Positions 47,543 to 58,923 of a stretch of DNA of 64,000 nucleotides are shown piece after piece; the first letter of the stretch is position 1, and every line of letters begins with the position of its first letter. The notes under the pieces were generated by a model. It saw only the letters and a list, made by a program, of their open reading frames with translations, did no database searches and was not told the origin of the DNA. Origin of the DNA: JAJVID01 sp963743425 (GTDB lineage: Bacteria > Acidobacteriota > Blastocatellia > RBC074); the NCBI GenBank assembly GCA_963743425.1, contig CAVUPU010000007.1, positions 62,001 to 126,000 of the forward strand. Reading direction: 5' to 3'. The translations under genes were made by a program, and so were the position numbers.

Positions 47543-48774
47543 CGGCTTCTCGGCGGTTGGATCTGCGCGCGGTAAACGAATTGAGCGCGTCCAAAGCGCA
47601 CTGCGCAGCCGTCAGCCAGTCTGGTCTCCTTGACTCGTTTGCCGTTGACGAATGTGCCGTTGCTGCTCTCCAGGTCGTAGAGCGTGTATTCATCTTCCAC
47701 GGCTGTCAGTTTGGCGTGGTGTTTGGAGACTGAAGGGTGTTCGATGACGAAGGAGTTGTTGAGCGTGCGGCCGACCGAGACTTCGGCTTCATTGAGGATG
47801 TAGGCGATGCGCTCTTCTCCCAGTGTAGAGATCGAGACAAAGCGGGGGCGGGTGTCGAAATTCTCTTTCGCCGGGAGTTTGAGGTTGGCGCCGCAGCGCG
47901 AACAGAACTTGGCGCCCGGCCGTTGGGCGGTCGAGCAGACAGGGCAGAGATCCAATACTTCCGGTTCCGGGATGAAGGCGCCGCATTTCGCGCAAGGCGT
48001 TCCGGCGGTCCCTTCAATGCCGCATTCCTGACAGTAGCGGCGTAGCGGCATATACAAGGTGCCTTCGCGGTGCGGCGACGTGTCGCTGTGGAATTTGATG
48101 CGCGACCTCACCCAGAAGAACAACCCGACCATGACCACGATCAGAAGCGCGAAAAAGATGATGTTGAGTTCCGCGGAGGCCACCAGCAGCAGATCGAAGA
48201 GCGAATGGAGCAACGAGGCCAGCAGTAAGCCGCGCGCGACGATCGGTAACCGCTCCCTGAGCATGTTCGGCGCGGCTTTCGCCCTGCTCAGGCTCAATCC
48301 CCAGAGAGCCGAAAACAGAGCGTGCCCCGGATTCGAAAGGGTCCCGCGCAGCAGCAACAGTTCCTTGTTGTCGATCTGCGCCAGATAGAACACGTTCTCG
48401 ATCGCCGCGAACCCCAACGCCGCCGCCGCGCTGAAGGTCACTCCATCGAGCGGCTCGTCGAATTCCTCGCGTCGATAAGCGTAGAAATAAACGACCAGAA
48501 ATTTGAGCAGCTCTTCAATCGGCCCGACCACGAAGAAGAGCACGCTAATGTGCGAAAGCCGCGTGCGCCCGAAAAAGTCTATGAACAGCGACTGGCCGAG
48601 GAGGTTCAGGCGTAAAGCGGGAGCCGTCGCAAGCGCCCCTAGCGCGAAGGTCGCGACCAGCACGCGCCACGCCGGACGTTTGTAAAGGCTGCGGCTGGAG
48701 AAATACCACAGCCACAGGGCGCACGGCAGCACCGACAGCAGATGCGCGGATATGGTCTGTGAGAGCCAAGCCAT
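47515..48774 (-). CDS. PrsW-like membrane protease with zinc ribbons and FHA domain
   Basis: A 419-residue protein. The N-terminal half has about eight hydrophobic segments with PrsW signatures: VGPIEELLKFLVVY (Glu-Glu), AALGFAAIENVFYL (Glu) and LLASLLHSLFDLLL (His). Two Cys4 zinc ribbons follow (CQECG…CAKCG; CPVCS…CSRCG). The C-terminal FHA domain (about 310-400) has VSVGRTLNNSFVI, SKHHAKL and ESSNGTFVNG. Family knowledge: PrsW cleaves anti-sigma factors in Bacillus. Fusion to FHA suggests control by a phosphothreonine partner, probably through the kinase of this cluster. Last gene of the minus-strand cluster. Confidence 0.88.
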   Translation of the reverse strand: MAWLSQTISAHLLSVLPCALWLWYFSSRSLYKRPAWRVLVATFALGALATAPALRLNLLGQSLFIDFFGRTRLSHISVLFFVVGPIEELLKFLVVYFYAYRREEFDEPLDGVTFSAAAALGFAAIENVFYLAQIDNKELLLLRGTLSNPGHALFSALWGLSLSRAKAAPNMLRERLPIVARGLLLASLLHSLFDLLLVASAELNIIFFALLIVVMVGLFFWVRSRIKFHSDTSPHREGTLYMPLRRYCQECGIEGTAGTPCAKCGAFIPEPEVLDLCPVCSTAQRPGAKFCSRCGANLKLPAKENFDTRPRFVSISTLGEERIAYILNEAEVSVGRTLNNSFVIEHPSVSKHHAKLTAVEDEYTLYDLESSNGTFVNGKRVKETRLADGCAVRFGRAQFVYRAQIQPPRSRDRGLRIED

Positions 48775-48779
48775 TAGTC

Positions 48780-48864
48780 AGATGGGGAGTGGGGAGTGGG
48801 GAGTGGGGAATGGGGAGAGAAAACAAGTAAGTCGCTTCCCCCACTCCCCACTCCCCACTCCCCT
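48780..48864. repeat. ggggagt arrays as an inverted pair
   Basis: Tandem ggggagt units (48783-48818) face ccccact units (48839-48862) between two genes of the signalling cluster. Same family as 32450-32529. Confidence 0.88.
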
Positions 48865-50619
<1,755 letters not shown>

Positions 50620-50635
50620 AGGGCAAATAAGCGGG

Positions 50636-50738
50636 AGTGCGGATTGCGGATTGCGGATTTGATATTCCGCAGTTCAATTTGTGTCCGTAAGTGGCATGAT
50701 CTCCGCAATCCGCAATCCGCAATCCGCAATCCGTAATC
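50636..50738. repeat. Heptamer (tgcggat) arrays as an inverted pair
   Basis: tgcggat units at 50637-50659 face atccgca units at 50703-50738. Same unit as 29262-29390. It lies between two genes of the cluster. Confidence 0.88.
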
Positions 50739-50741
50739 CCA

Positions 50742-52586
50742 TCACTTCAAGCTGTCCAAAATTCTGTTCATAACCGATTTAGGCCTGCTCGGCCTATCTT
50801 CATTGGTATCTTCGACCTCGTTTTTCATCGACTGAAATTTCCGGTCATTGCGGCGTTTGTTCGCTTCCTGGGCCGCCTTCCTGGTCTGTTTCGCGCCTGA
50901 TTCCGCAGGACCGATATAAGGACCCGCGTCCACGCGCCTGTAATAATCATTGGCTTCGGCCTGGAGGTCCAATCCGTGATAGGACGAGCCGATGAAATAA
51001 TAGAGGTCCTTGTCGTCCGGAGTCAGGTTCAACGCCCGCAAAAACTCGTTGATGGCCGCGCGGTATTCGCGGATGTTGAGATACCGCACACCGAGCCTCT
51101 TATGAACTTCGGCCATGGCGCGCGGATCAGGCTTCTCTTCAATCCCAAAGCCGCCGAGCGCCGCCGGAGGGTTGACGCGCTGGGCCTCAGAAAGCCCCAG
51201 AGTCGCCAATGGAACCTGGTTGCGGAGAATGGCGACCGGCAGCGATGGAATAATGGTCGAGCGCGATCGGCGCCGCCCGATCAGGGCGTTTTTGGCGCCG
51301 CGCTCTTCCATCTGCGCGACGGCCTGTTGACTTTCGATAGCGGCGAGCGCGGCGGCGGCCTGCGGGCTGCTTTGATTAAGCTCGATGATGTTCTGGTACT
51401 CCTTGTATGCGGCGTTCCAATTGCCCCGCGAGCGATAGATCTCGGCCAACTGCAATCTGGCGTCGAGGTATTCCGGCGCGATCCGCAAAATCTCCCGGCA
51501 ACTTCTCATGGCGTCATCAATCCGCCCGGCGACCGCATATGTCTGCGCGAGGAGAAACCGGATGTCCAGGTTATTTGGCGCGAGTTCGAGCGCGCGATGA
51601 AAATGCTCGATGGCGGCGGAGTATCTCCCTTGAGCGAGCTCCGACTCGCCGGCCTTGACCAGTTGCGCGCTCTGTTCTTCCGGACTTATCAGGTTGAGTT
51701 CACCGTCAACCGGCTGGGCCTGCGTCAGTAATCGATCGCGGAACATGAAATATATCGGGGCGGCGAGCAGAACGGCGAGCGCGATTATGCCGAGGATGAG
51801 TTTCGGGCCTATACTGGATCTGGGCTTGAACCCGGAAGCTTGCATCAGGACTGTTGAAGGCCCGTTGTACCCTCCGTTCGGCGGCGCGTGCGAGATCGAG
51901 CGATTCGCGTTCGATCTGGACATCCAGCTCGTGGCCCTCCGCGCAATGGATTGCGCCGCTCCTTGCGCCGTCCCGCGAATGATCGCCTGGTTATTTTGTC
52001 TGGCGCCGCCCTGGCCGGCGCTTATCGGGCGGTTCGGCTGAAGATCGGTTTCCCCGTTCGCCAACCGACGCGTTGGTTGGTTCGCTTCTCGCTCTTTGAC
52101 TTGTTGAATCGGGGGCGGCGCCGGAGGCGCCGCAGCGCCCTCGGATTCAACGGGCGCCTGGTTTTCGGTCGTCCCCTGAATCAACTGCGCGATGATCTCA
52201 TTGATCCGGTCGATGCTTTGCCGGTCATTGTTTTGTTTGATGGCTGCGAGGATCAGGGGCCCGGAAACGCGTATGCGTCGTAATGATTCGCTGATCGCTT
52301 TCGGGTCCTGATGGCCGCCTTCGGGCGTTGTGGAAGCATCGGATGTCTGGTCGCTCGGCCCATCTTCGACCGGCCCGGTTCCGGGAGACGGCTCGGTTTC
52401 GGAGAGCGCCGGCTCGGTCTCTCTCTCCGGATCTTTCGGCGCCGACCTGGTGGAAAATTCAATGTTGAACGGAGTTGACGAAGATGACACGGCAGCCTGA
52501 CTGCTCAGATCCGCTCCACATTGACGGCAGAAACGCGCCGTCGCTCCGTTGGCTGATCCGCATCTCCCACAGTAATTCATCGTCAT
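50742..52586 (-). CDS. Zinc-ribbon, single-pass membrane TPR protein
   Basis: A 614-residue protein. It opens with a zinc ribbon (CGRCGSANGATARFCRQCG). A long Pro/Gln/Ser-rich linker follows, then a membrane helix near residue 270 (LILGIIALAVLLAAPIYFMF). The outer part has TPRs: AQLVKAGESELAQGRYSAAI, LAQTYAVAGRIDDAMRSCRE, QLAEIYRSRGNWNAAYKEYQ, and a second set near 500-560 (REYRAAINEFLRALNLTPDD). It probably acts as a membrane scaffold for the kinase/FHA proteins. 164 bases separate it from the RDD gene upstream. Confidence 0.85.
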   Translation of the reverse strand: MTMNYCGRCGSANGATARFCRQCGADLSSQAAVSSSSTPFNIEFSTRSAPKDPERETEPALSETEPSPGTGPVEDGPSDQTSDASTTPEGGHQDPKAISESLRRIRVSGPLILAAIKQNNDRQSIDRINEIIAQLIQGTTENQAPVESEGAAAPPAPPPIQQVKEREANQPTRRLANGETDLQPNRPISAGQGGARQNNQAIIRGTAQGAAQSIARRATSWMSRSNANRSISHAPPNGGYNGPSTVLMQASGFKPRSSIGPKLILGIIALAVLLAAPIYFMFRDRLLTQAQPVDGELNLISPEEQSAQLVKAGESELAQGRYSAAIEHFHRALELAPNNLDIRFLLAQTYAVAGRIDDAMRSCREILRIAPEYLDARLQLAEIYRSRGNWNAAYKEYQNIIELNQSSPQAAAALAAIESQQAVAQMEERGAKNALIGRRRSRSTIIPSLPVAILRNQVPLATLGLSEAQRVNPPAALGGFGIEEKPDPRAMAEVHKRLGVRYLNIREYRAAINEFLRALNLTPDDKDLYYFIGSSYHGLDLQAEANDYYRRVDAGPYIGPAESGAKQTRKAAQEANKRRNDRKFQSMKNEVEDTNEDRPSRPKSVMNRILDSLK

Positions 52587-52623
52587 AGTTTCACCCCTTG
52601 GAATATCCGCTCGACAGGATTAG

Positions 52624-52676
52624 CCACAGAGGACACAGAGGTAAAACCCTGGGTCAATCTGTGTGATCTCTGTGGC
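52624..52676. repeat. ccacagaggacacagagg inverted repeat
   Basis: ccacagaggacacagagg (52624-52641) faces tctgtgtgatctctgtgg (52658-52675) with some mismatches, in the gap between the TPR and RDD genes. Confidence 0.7.
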
Positions 52677-52750
52677 CTCCCTGACTATAAAAGCGGTGGA
52701 GCAAAATTGCCGCGCCGGGGCGCTCGCCGCAGGTTGTTTTCTCTGATGAT

Positions 52751-53185
52751 TCAGTCTTTGACGACCACGGTCTTAGCCAGCTTGTCGTGCCACCCTTGCC
52801 CTCTGCCGTCCCACAGCATCCAAACAACGCCCAACCCGAAGAGCAGAATGGAGAGCGGATATCCGACAATGTGGCGCAACACGGCGGTCTGATAATCTAT
52901 GGGGCGACCGTCTGTTCTCACTACGCGAATGCCTATAAAGCGTTTGCCGAAACTCTGACCGCGCCGCATGTAGAAATGGATATAGTTGAAAAAGATCACA
53001 ACGGCTGTCGCCAGATAACCGATAACCTGGATGGCTGTCGCGGTCGTTGGAAATGCCAGTCGCCGTTTGACGTAAACAGCCAGCACCAGAGTCAGGGCGG
53101 GGACGAGCAGCGTCAGTATATAATCAAGTAAGAACGCGCTACAACGCGATCTCCAGTTTGCCAATCCCGGTTTGATTTCCTTCAT
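52751..53185 (-). CDS. RDD-family membrane protein
   Basis: A 144-residue protein with three hydrophobic helices. The RDD signatures are the Arg-…-Asp-Asp-like RCSAFLLDYILTLLV and RRGQSFGKRFIGIRVVRTDG, with HDKLAKTVVV at the end. Function of RDD proteins is mostly unknown; some are ion exchangers. The start codon overlaps the kinase stop by one base (TAATG), so the two are coupled. It may anchor or serve as a target of the kinase. Confidence 0.88.
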   Translation of the reverse strand: MKEIKPGLANWRSRCSAFLLDYILTLLVPALTLVLAVYVKRRLAFPTTATAIQVIGYLATAVVIFFNYIHFYMRRGQSFGKRFIGIRVVRTDGRPIDYQTAVLRHIVGYPLSILLFGLGVVWMLWDGRGQGWHDKLAKTVVVKD

Positions 53186-54672
53186 TACGAGACAACGAAT
53201 TTGAGTGTGGTTTCACCGAGTTTGAGTTCGTCGCCGCTAACCAGGACGTACGGTCTCCCCTGCGGCAGGCGCACGGAGCCGTTGATGAAAGTGCCGTTGG
53301 CGCTGCCCAGGTCTTCAATGTAAAACTGATTGCCCTGCGAGACGATCTTCGCGTGGCGGCGCGAGACGCGCGCCGCAGGATCGTATTTCGATAGGTCCAC
53401 TTCGGGGCGAATGCCGCGATTCGGGTCCATTCGTCCAATCAGGTTTTCGCTGTCGGCGTTGAGCGAGAATTGCGCGCTCATCTCGTTAGTGCCCATCACA
53501 ACCAGCCTGGCTGTGGTCCGTTTGGAAGGCTGGCGCCACCCGCAATAGGCGCAAAAGACGTCGTCTCTGGCCAGGTCCTTGCCGCAGTTGGCGCAGGAGA
53601 AACCGGAGACCGGCGGAGTCTCGATGGCGGGCGACGGGCCGGCTTCCGGTCGCTCCGAACGTTTGCCTTCCTGCAAATGCCGCACGTGATCCTTCAGACG
53701 CTCGCCGAACGCGGACGCCGACGCGAACCGGTTCTCAGGTTTGTGCTCCACGGCGCGGCAGATCACCTCTTCCATCTCAGGCGTGATGGCCGGATTGATC
53801 TGGCGCGGCTTCGGATTCTTCGTGAAATCGAAGATCAGCAGCGGATTGTCTTGCGGGTCATGGCCCGTCAGCAGGTGAAACATGGTCGCGCCCATACTGT
53901 AGATGTCTGAACGCTTCTCAACATTGCCGGCGAACAGTTCCGGCGGCGCATAGCCCATCGTGCCGATGGCTGTAACGCCTTTCTGCGTCGGGGCGACGAA
54001 GCGCGCGATCCCGAAATCTACGAGCATGACGCGGTTGGTTCGGCCGTCGATCATCAGGTTTGCGGGCTTCAGGTCACGGTAAATGATCGGAGGCTCCTGC
54101 GAATGTATGTAATCGAGCACGTCACAGGTGTCAATCGCCCATTTGGTGACGGTCAGCTCATCGACTTTCCCCCCCGACAGGCGCTGGCGGGTGGCCAGAT
54201 CGCCGCCGTCAATATATTTCATCACCAAATAATAGCGGCCCAGGTCGCCGTCGAAGAAATACTGGTAGATCGTCGGGATCGATGGGTGATCGAGACGGGC
54301 GAGCAATTCGGCCTCGCGTTTGAAATCCTCGATGGCCTTCTCTCGCGCGCCCTCGTCGGCGAACATCTCGATCATCTCTTTGACGGCTACGGGACGATTG
54401 GCGAGATTGAGGTCTTCGGCCATATACACCGACCCCATACCGCCGCCACCGATTCGTTTGGTAATCTTGTAACGGGCGCCCAGCAATGTTCCTGGGGCCA
54501 GTTGAATTCCTGATGGCGTATTGCCGGAAGCAGTCATACTTATAACTCCGGTGCGCGGCGCAGAACCCGCCGCGACCGCATGATTGATTTGTGTGTCCTG
54601 CCAAGCGCCACATTCACCACAATATGGATCACCGGTTGTGGTTCGCGCTCCGCATTCGGGACAGTAAGGCAT
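53185..54672 (-). CDS. Hanks-type Ser/Thr kinase with zinc ribbons and FHA domain
   Basis: A 495-residue soluble kinase. Order: N-terminal zinc ribbon (CPECG…CGECG, residues 4-22); kinase domain about 66-330 with glycine loop GGGGMG (75-80), VAVK Lys98, αC Glu120, catalytic YRDLKPAN (Asp200; Tyr in place of the usual His), DFG 219-221 and APPELF; second zinc ribbon (CANCG…CAYCG); FHA domain about 390-495 (NLIGRMDPNRGI, SRRHAKI, GSANGTFINGS). All catalytic residues are present. There is no membrane helix, so it probably relies on partners. Second gene of the cluster, 17 bases after the zinc-ribbon/FHA gene. Confidence 0.95.
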   Translation of the reverse strand: MPYCPECGARTTTGDPYCGECGAWQDTQINHAVAAGSAPRTGVISMTASGNTPSGIQLAPGTLLGARYKITKRIGGGGMGSVYMAEDLNLANRPVAVKEMIEMFADEGAREKAIEDFKREAELLARLDHPSIPTIYQYFFDGDLGRYYLVMKYIDGGDLATRQRLSGGKVDELTVTKWAIDTCDVLDYIHSQEPPIIYRDLKPANLMIDGRTNRVMLVDFGIARFVAPTQKGVTAIGTMGYAPPELFAGNVEKRSDIYSMGATMFHLLTGHDPQDNPLLIFDFTKNPKPRQINPAITPEMEEVICRAVEHKPENRFASASAFGERLKDHVRHLQEGKRSERPEAGPSPAIETPPVSGFSCANCGKDLARDDVFCAYCGWRQPSKRTTARLVVMGTNEMSAQFSLNADSENLIGRMDPNRGIRPEVDLSKYDPAARVSRRHAKIVSQGNQFYIEDLGSANGTFINGSVRLPQGRPYVLVSGDELKLGETTLKFVVS

Positions 54673-54689
54673 AACTCATCGCTAAATTT

Positions 54690-55565
54690 TCAATTCAGGA
54701 CAAATTTGAGAAACGTTTTGCCTACGATTATCTCGTCCCCGTTGTTAAGTGGTTGTTTGGCGCCAGGAGTCAGGCGCGGCCCGCGATTGACGAAAGTCCC
54801 GTTCGTGCTCCCAAGGTCTTCGATCAGATACTGGTTGTTCAAAAACTGTATCCTGGCGTGGCGACGCGAGACCTTGGCTTCGGGATCATCCTGATCCAGG
54901 TCAATGTCCGGGAAGATGCCTCCGTCGGCGTCCCAGCGACCGATCATCGACTCGGTTCCGCTGATCGGAAACTCCTTGCCGACCTTGCCGCCGCGTTGAA
55001 TGATCAGCTTGGCGCCAACCATCGGGCGGATGTTCTCGTCACTCATAACCTGACGCCTTCCATCACCGGCGTCGGAACCGCCGCGCAGCGTATTAGTCTG
55101 ACCGTTGAAGGAGCCAGTCTGATTCGGCGATTGACCGCCGCCCTGAGTTCTGTTCACATCCGCCTCCGCGACATTGGGAGGCGCCGGAAAATTCGCAGCC
55201 TGAGGCGCAGCCGGAGGGGCCGCTTGGCTCATAGCAGGATCCTCGGCTCGATTCGGAGCCTGATCCCTGACGCGATCTGCGCTCGGACCTGGCGGCCGGT
55301 CCGCAGGACGACCGGGCGGAGAAGGGACGGACGAAGGATGCGGGGGCGGGGGCGGGGGCGTATATGGCGTCGCAGGTTTGGGCGTGACATTCTCTTTTGT
55401 GAATGACGGGGGCGGCGGAGGCGCAACCTGAGTAATGAACTGCGCCGGTGGCGCGTACGGCTGCCGCGGCGATGGCGACCCGGCGGCGCCAAACTTCGTC
55501 CCACATTCGTCGCAATACTCCGAGCCATCAATGTTATTGGCGCCACAGTTATTGCATCGGATCAT
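54690..55565 (-). CDS. Zinc-ribbon/proline-rich/FHA protein
   Basis: A 291-residue protein with a zinc ribbon (CNNCGANNIDGSEYCDECG), about 110 residues rich in proline with PPPPPPH-type runs, and a C-terminal FHA domain (about 190-291) with MIGRWDADGGIFPDIDLD, SRRHARI and GSTNGTFVNRG. It looks like an adaptor that binds phosphothreonine on the kinase or its targets. First gene of the cluster, so its upstream region should hold the cluster promoter. Confidence 0.9.
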   Translation of the reverse strand: MIRCNNCGANNIDGSEYCDECGTKFGAAGSPSPRQPYAPPAQFITQVAPPPPPSFTKENVTPKPATPYTPPPPPPHPSSVPSPPGRPADRPPGPSADRVRDQAPNRAEDPAMSQAAPPAAPQAANFPAPPNVAEADVNRTQGGGQSPNQTGSFNGQTNTLRGGSDAGDGRRQVMSDENIRPMVGAKLIIQRGGKVGKEFPISGTESMIGRWDADGGIFPDIDLDQDDPEAKVSRRHARIQFLNNQYLIEDLGSTNGTFVNRGPRLTPGAKQPLNNGDEIIVGKTFLKFVLN

Positions 55566-56263
<698 letters not shown>

Positions 56264-56369
56264 ATTACAAAGATCTTGATGCGCCTGTTTCAAACGGGGC
56301 TCATATTAGGGGACACAGCCGTGACCGTCAAGAACTCCATTTGTTCTATAAAGCGCACACAAAGAAATT

Positions 56370-56398
56370 GGGCTGCGCGAAGATAATCCGCGCAGCCC
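56370..56398 (-). terminator. Hairpin terminator for the 56445 gene
   Basis: Perfect 10-bp arms gggctgcgcg / cgcgcagccc with a 9-base loop, followed on the minus strand by a T-rich aatttcttt. Placed about 46 bases after the stop of the 56445 gene. Confidence 0.75.
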
Positions 56399-56444
56399 TC
56401 ATTGCTAATCTCAGCCAAGACTTTGATTCGCTCTCGTGACGGCG

Positions 56445-56765
56445 TTAATTACGGTCTTTCTTGTTGTGCTTGGCGCGGAAGATATGGCCGCTTGCTTTAA
56501 GCTGATCTATGGTTATTTTAGCGCGCTCCTTGTTCGTCACATTGCCATCGGCTTTGGCGTCTTTCTTAGCTTTCTGAATCTTCAGTTGCTCCTTCTCCAG
56601 TTTGAGGGTCTCCTTCGCCGTCAATTCGCCGGACTTGACACCCTTGAGGATTCGCTTCTGTTGATTCTTCTGCCGATCTGTGATTTTAGACGTCTGCGCC
56701 AGGCTGACGCTGGCGAAACCGATTGACAGACTCAATGCGATAAGAATCGAAAAGATCTTCTTCAT
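56445..56765 (-). CDS. Small secreted helical protein
   Basis: A 106-residue protein: signal peptide (MKKIFSILIALSLSIGFASV) then a charged helical region. KNQQKRILKGVKSGELTAKE and DGNVTNKERAKITIDQLKAS match a common small secreted family in which two DG.VT…E segments resemble EF-hand loops. A gaggaaa-type site precedes the ATG. Function unknown. The hairpin at 56370-56398 ends the transcript. Confidence 0.75.
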   Translation of the reverse strand: MKKIFSILIALSLSIGFASVSLAQTSKITDRQKNQQKRILKGVKSGELTAKETLKLEKEQLKIQKAKKDAKADGNVTNKERAKITIDQLKASGHIFRAKHNKKDRN

Positions 56766-56907
56766 AATTTCCTCCTTCTTGTTACAGCGCGGTCAGAGCC
56801 ACCGCTGGGGGCGTCGGAAAAAACCTCTTAGCCCTCAAACGCGCCTTCAATCACTACTGGCGTCGGGAGAGAAAACATGTCGCGGATTTTTTTCACTGAT
56901 CGGCTGT

Positions 56908-57378
56908 TTACTGATCGGCTTTCCTGTCCTTCGTCGATGCGGCCTTCCCCGGCGTTGGTTCTAGCAACGAGGCCATCCCGCGATGCTGGGCGCATCGCCG
57001 TCCCGGTAACACGAGCCGCTTGCAAGGCGTTCCATTCCTCGTTCGAGCGCCGCACAGGACGCGCTCCACAATTTCGGGTTTCAGCTCAGGGTTCCGCGTC
57101 GTTACTGTGTCGCGCGCCGACACCGCTGAGGCCGGAGCGCCGGCGTTCGATTGGCTGTCCGGCGATTGTCCGTTCGGACCCGGCTGGAGCGTTCTGTTCA
57201 ACGCGAAGACCGCCAGACTCGCGCAGAGCAGCAGCCCGGCGACGGATTTGAAATACTTCCGGCGGCCCAACTGCGCCTCGCATTCGGCGCAAAAATAGCG
57301 CGGCCCAAGGCTGAAACGCGGCTTCATCGCGTTCCCGCATTCGGCGCAAAAGTTGGCTTGGTAGAAGATGATTTTCAT
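56908..57378 (-). CDS. Zinc-ribbon membrane protein
   Basis: A 156-residue protein from the start MKIIFYQANFCAECGN. Two CxxC pairs (CAECG…CAECEAQLG) form a zinc ribbon; a membrane helix follows (SVAGLLLCASLAVFAL); after a Ser/Asn-rich stretch comes CGARTRNGTPCKRLVLPGRR, a Cys/His motif (CGA.TR.G.PC…RC..H) known from phage-related and regulatory small proteins. Partners unknown. It shares the zinc-ribbon style of the kinase cluster but is not linked to it. Confidence 0.65.
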   Translation of the reverse strand: MKIIFYQANFCAECGNAMKPRFSLGPRYFCAECEAQLGRRKYFKSVAGLLLCASLAVFALNRTLQPGPNGQSPDSQSNAGAPASAVSARDTVTTRNPELKPEIVERVLCGARTRNGTPCKRLVLPGRRCAQHRGMASLLEPTPGKAASTKDRKADQ

Positions 57379-57493
57379 CGAAGTTTGCGCGCAGTATAGC
57401 AAAACAAAACTGGACTCTCGACCCCTGGCCGCCTTATCATCGCGCCGCGTAACCGAACAATGATCCTCTCAGGAGTCATTACCTGTCGCTGCG

Positions 57494-57530
57494 GCGACGC
57501 CCTGAAGCAATGAAAACGCGCCACGTAGGA
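57494..57530. repeat. Short repeat gcgacgccctgaa, copy 2
   Basis: Matches 24291-24330 with a few changes. It supplies an upstream in-frame ATG (57510) that I do not take as the amidohydrolase start. Confidence 0.5.
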
Positions 57531-57539
57531 GCCTTCATA

Positions 57540-58829
57540 ATGAAATACGCGCATGCTTCTCCGTTCTATTTGCTCATAGTCTGTCTTCTCTCTTCCGCGC
57601 CTTCACAATCGCAACAGCCCGCTCAAAGGCCCATCGTGGTTAAAGCCGCTCGCGCTCTCGACGCTCGCGCGGGCGCGATGATCGACAACGCCGTGATCGT
57701 CATCGAAGGCGACCGCATCAAAACGATCGGCGCTAATGTGGCAATCCCCGCGAACGCAGAAGTGATTGACCTCGGATCGAAGACGGTCTTGCCCGGCCTG
57801 ATCGATTGCCACACTCATCTGACTTACGAGCCGAACCAGATGGGCTATTCGTCGCTCGGAGTCTCCGCGCCGCGCTCGGCGCTGACCGGCGCGAAGAACG
57901 CCCGGCTCACGCTCGAAGCCGGATTCACGACCGTGCGCAATGTCGGCGCGGTCGGCTACGCCGACGTCGCGCTGCGCGACGCGGTCAACGCCGGCGACGT
58001 TCCGGGGCCGAGGATCGTCGCCTCCGGACCCTCTGTCGGCATCACCGGCGGGCACTGCGACAATAACCTGCTCGCGCCCGAATTCAATCACTTCAGCGAA
58101 GGCGTCGCCGACGGCGCGCCATCCGTGATGCGGAAGACGCGCGAGGTGATCAAGTACGGCGCCGACGTGATCAAAATCTGCTCGACCGGCGGCGTGCTCT
58201 CGCTCGGCACTGATCCGAAGGCGTCGCAATACACGATCGAAGAGATGAAGGTCATCGTCGCCGAAGCCCATCGCCTGGGACGCAAGGTCGCGGCCCACGC
58301 CCACGGCGGCGACGGCATCAAGCTCGCCACGCTCGCCGGCGCCGATTCGATCGAGCACGGCTCCTACATTGACGACGAAGCGATCGAACTGATGAAGGAG
58401 CATGGGACTTATCTCGTGCCGACGCTCTATCTCGGCGATTGGTTTTTGGAGAATCACCAGCGCATGGGCGTGCCCGCGCCGATGGCGGCGAAGGGCAAAG
58501 AGGTCATCCCCATAGCGCGCAAGAACATCGCGCGCGCCTTCGCGCAGGGCGTTCCCGTCGCTTTCGGCACCGACGCGGCGGTCTATCCGCATGGGTTGAA
58601 CGGGCGCGAGTTCGCCGTCTACGTCAAATTGGGCATGACGCCGATCCGGGCGATTCAGACCGCGACCATTCACGCGTCGAAGCTGCTCGGTTGGGAAGAC
58701 CGCATCGGCGCTATCGAAGCGGGCAAATACGCCGACCTGATCGCCGTCAACGGCGACCCGACCAAAGACGTCACCGAGCTTGAGCGCGTCAAATGGGTGA
58801 TGAAGGGCGGGATCATTATGAAGAAGTAG
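57540..58829 (+). CDS. Secreted amidohydrolase-superfamily peptidase/hydrolase
   Basis: A 429-residue protein. The ATG at 57540 follows a taggag site and opens a signal peptide (FYLLIVCLLSSAPS). Metal-site motifs: LPGLIDCHTHL (His-x-His), VIKICSTGGVL (carbamylated Lys), AAHAHGGDGI (His), DSIEHGSYI (His) and VAFGTDAAVYPHG (Asp). This is the imidazolonepropionase/Xaa-Pro dipeptidase-like group (subtype III) of amidohydrolases. It opens a plus-strand group of hydrolases and transport genes (57.5-64 kb) that fits uptake and breakdown of amino-acid-derived compounds. Confidence 0.88.
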   Translation: MKYAHASPFYLLIVCLLSSAPSQSQQPAQRPIVVKAARALDARAGAMIDNAVIVIEGDRIKTIGANVAIPANAEVIDLGSKTVLPGLIDCHTHLTYEPNQMGYSSLGVSAPRSALTGAKNARLTLEAGFTTVRNVGAVGYADVALRDAVNAGDVPGPRIVASGPSVGITGGHCDNNLLAPEFNHFSEGVADGAPSVMRKTREVIKYGADVIKICSTGGVLSLGTDPKASQYTIEEMKVIVAEAHRLGRKVAAHAHGGDGIKLATLAGADSIEHGSYIDDEAIELMKEHGTYLVPTLYLGDWFLENHQRMGVPAPMAAKGKEVIPIARKNIARAFAQGVPVAFGTDAAVYPHGLNGREFAVYVKLGMTPIRAIQTATIHASKLLGWEDRIGAIEAGKYADLIAVNGDPTKDVTELERVKWVMKGGIIMKK

Positions 58830-58923
58830 GATAAAGCCGATGGACGTTCAACACTTTTGGCCTTGATTATTGAACGCGCCGGGACAAAGCGGCTCGGCGA
58901 TTGATTCCGTAGAGGAGACATCA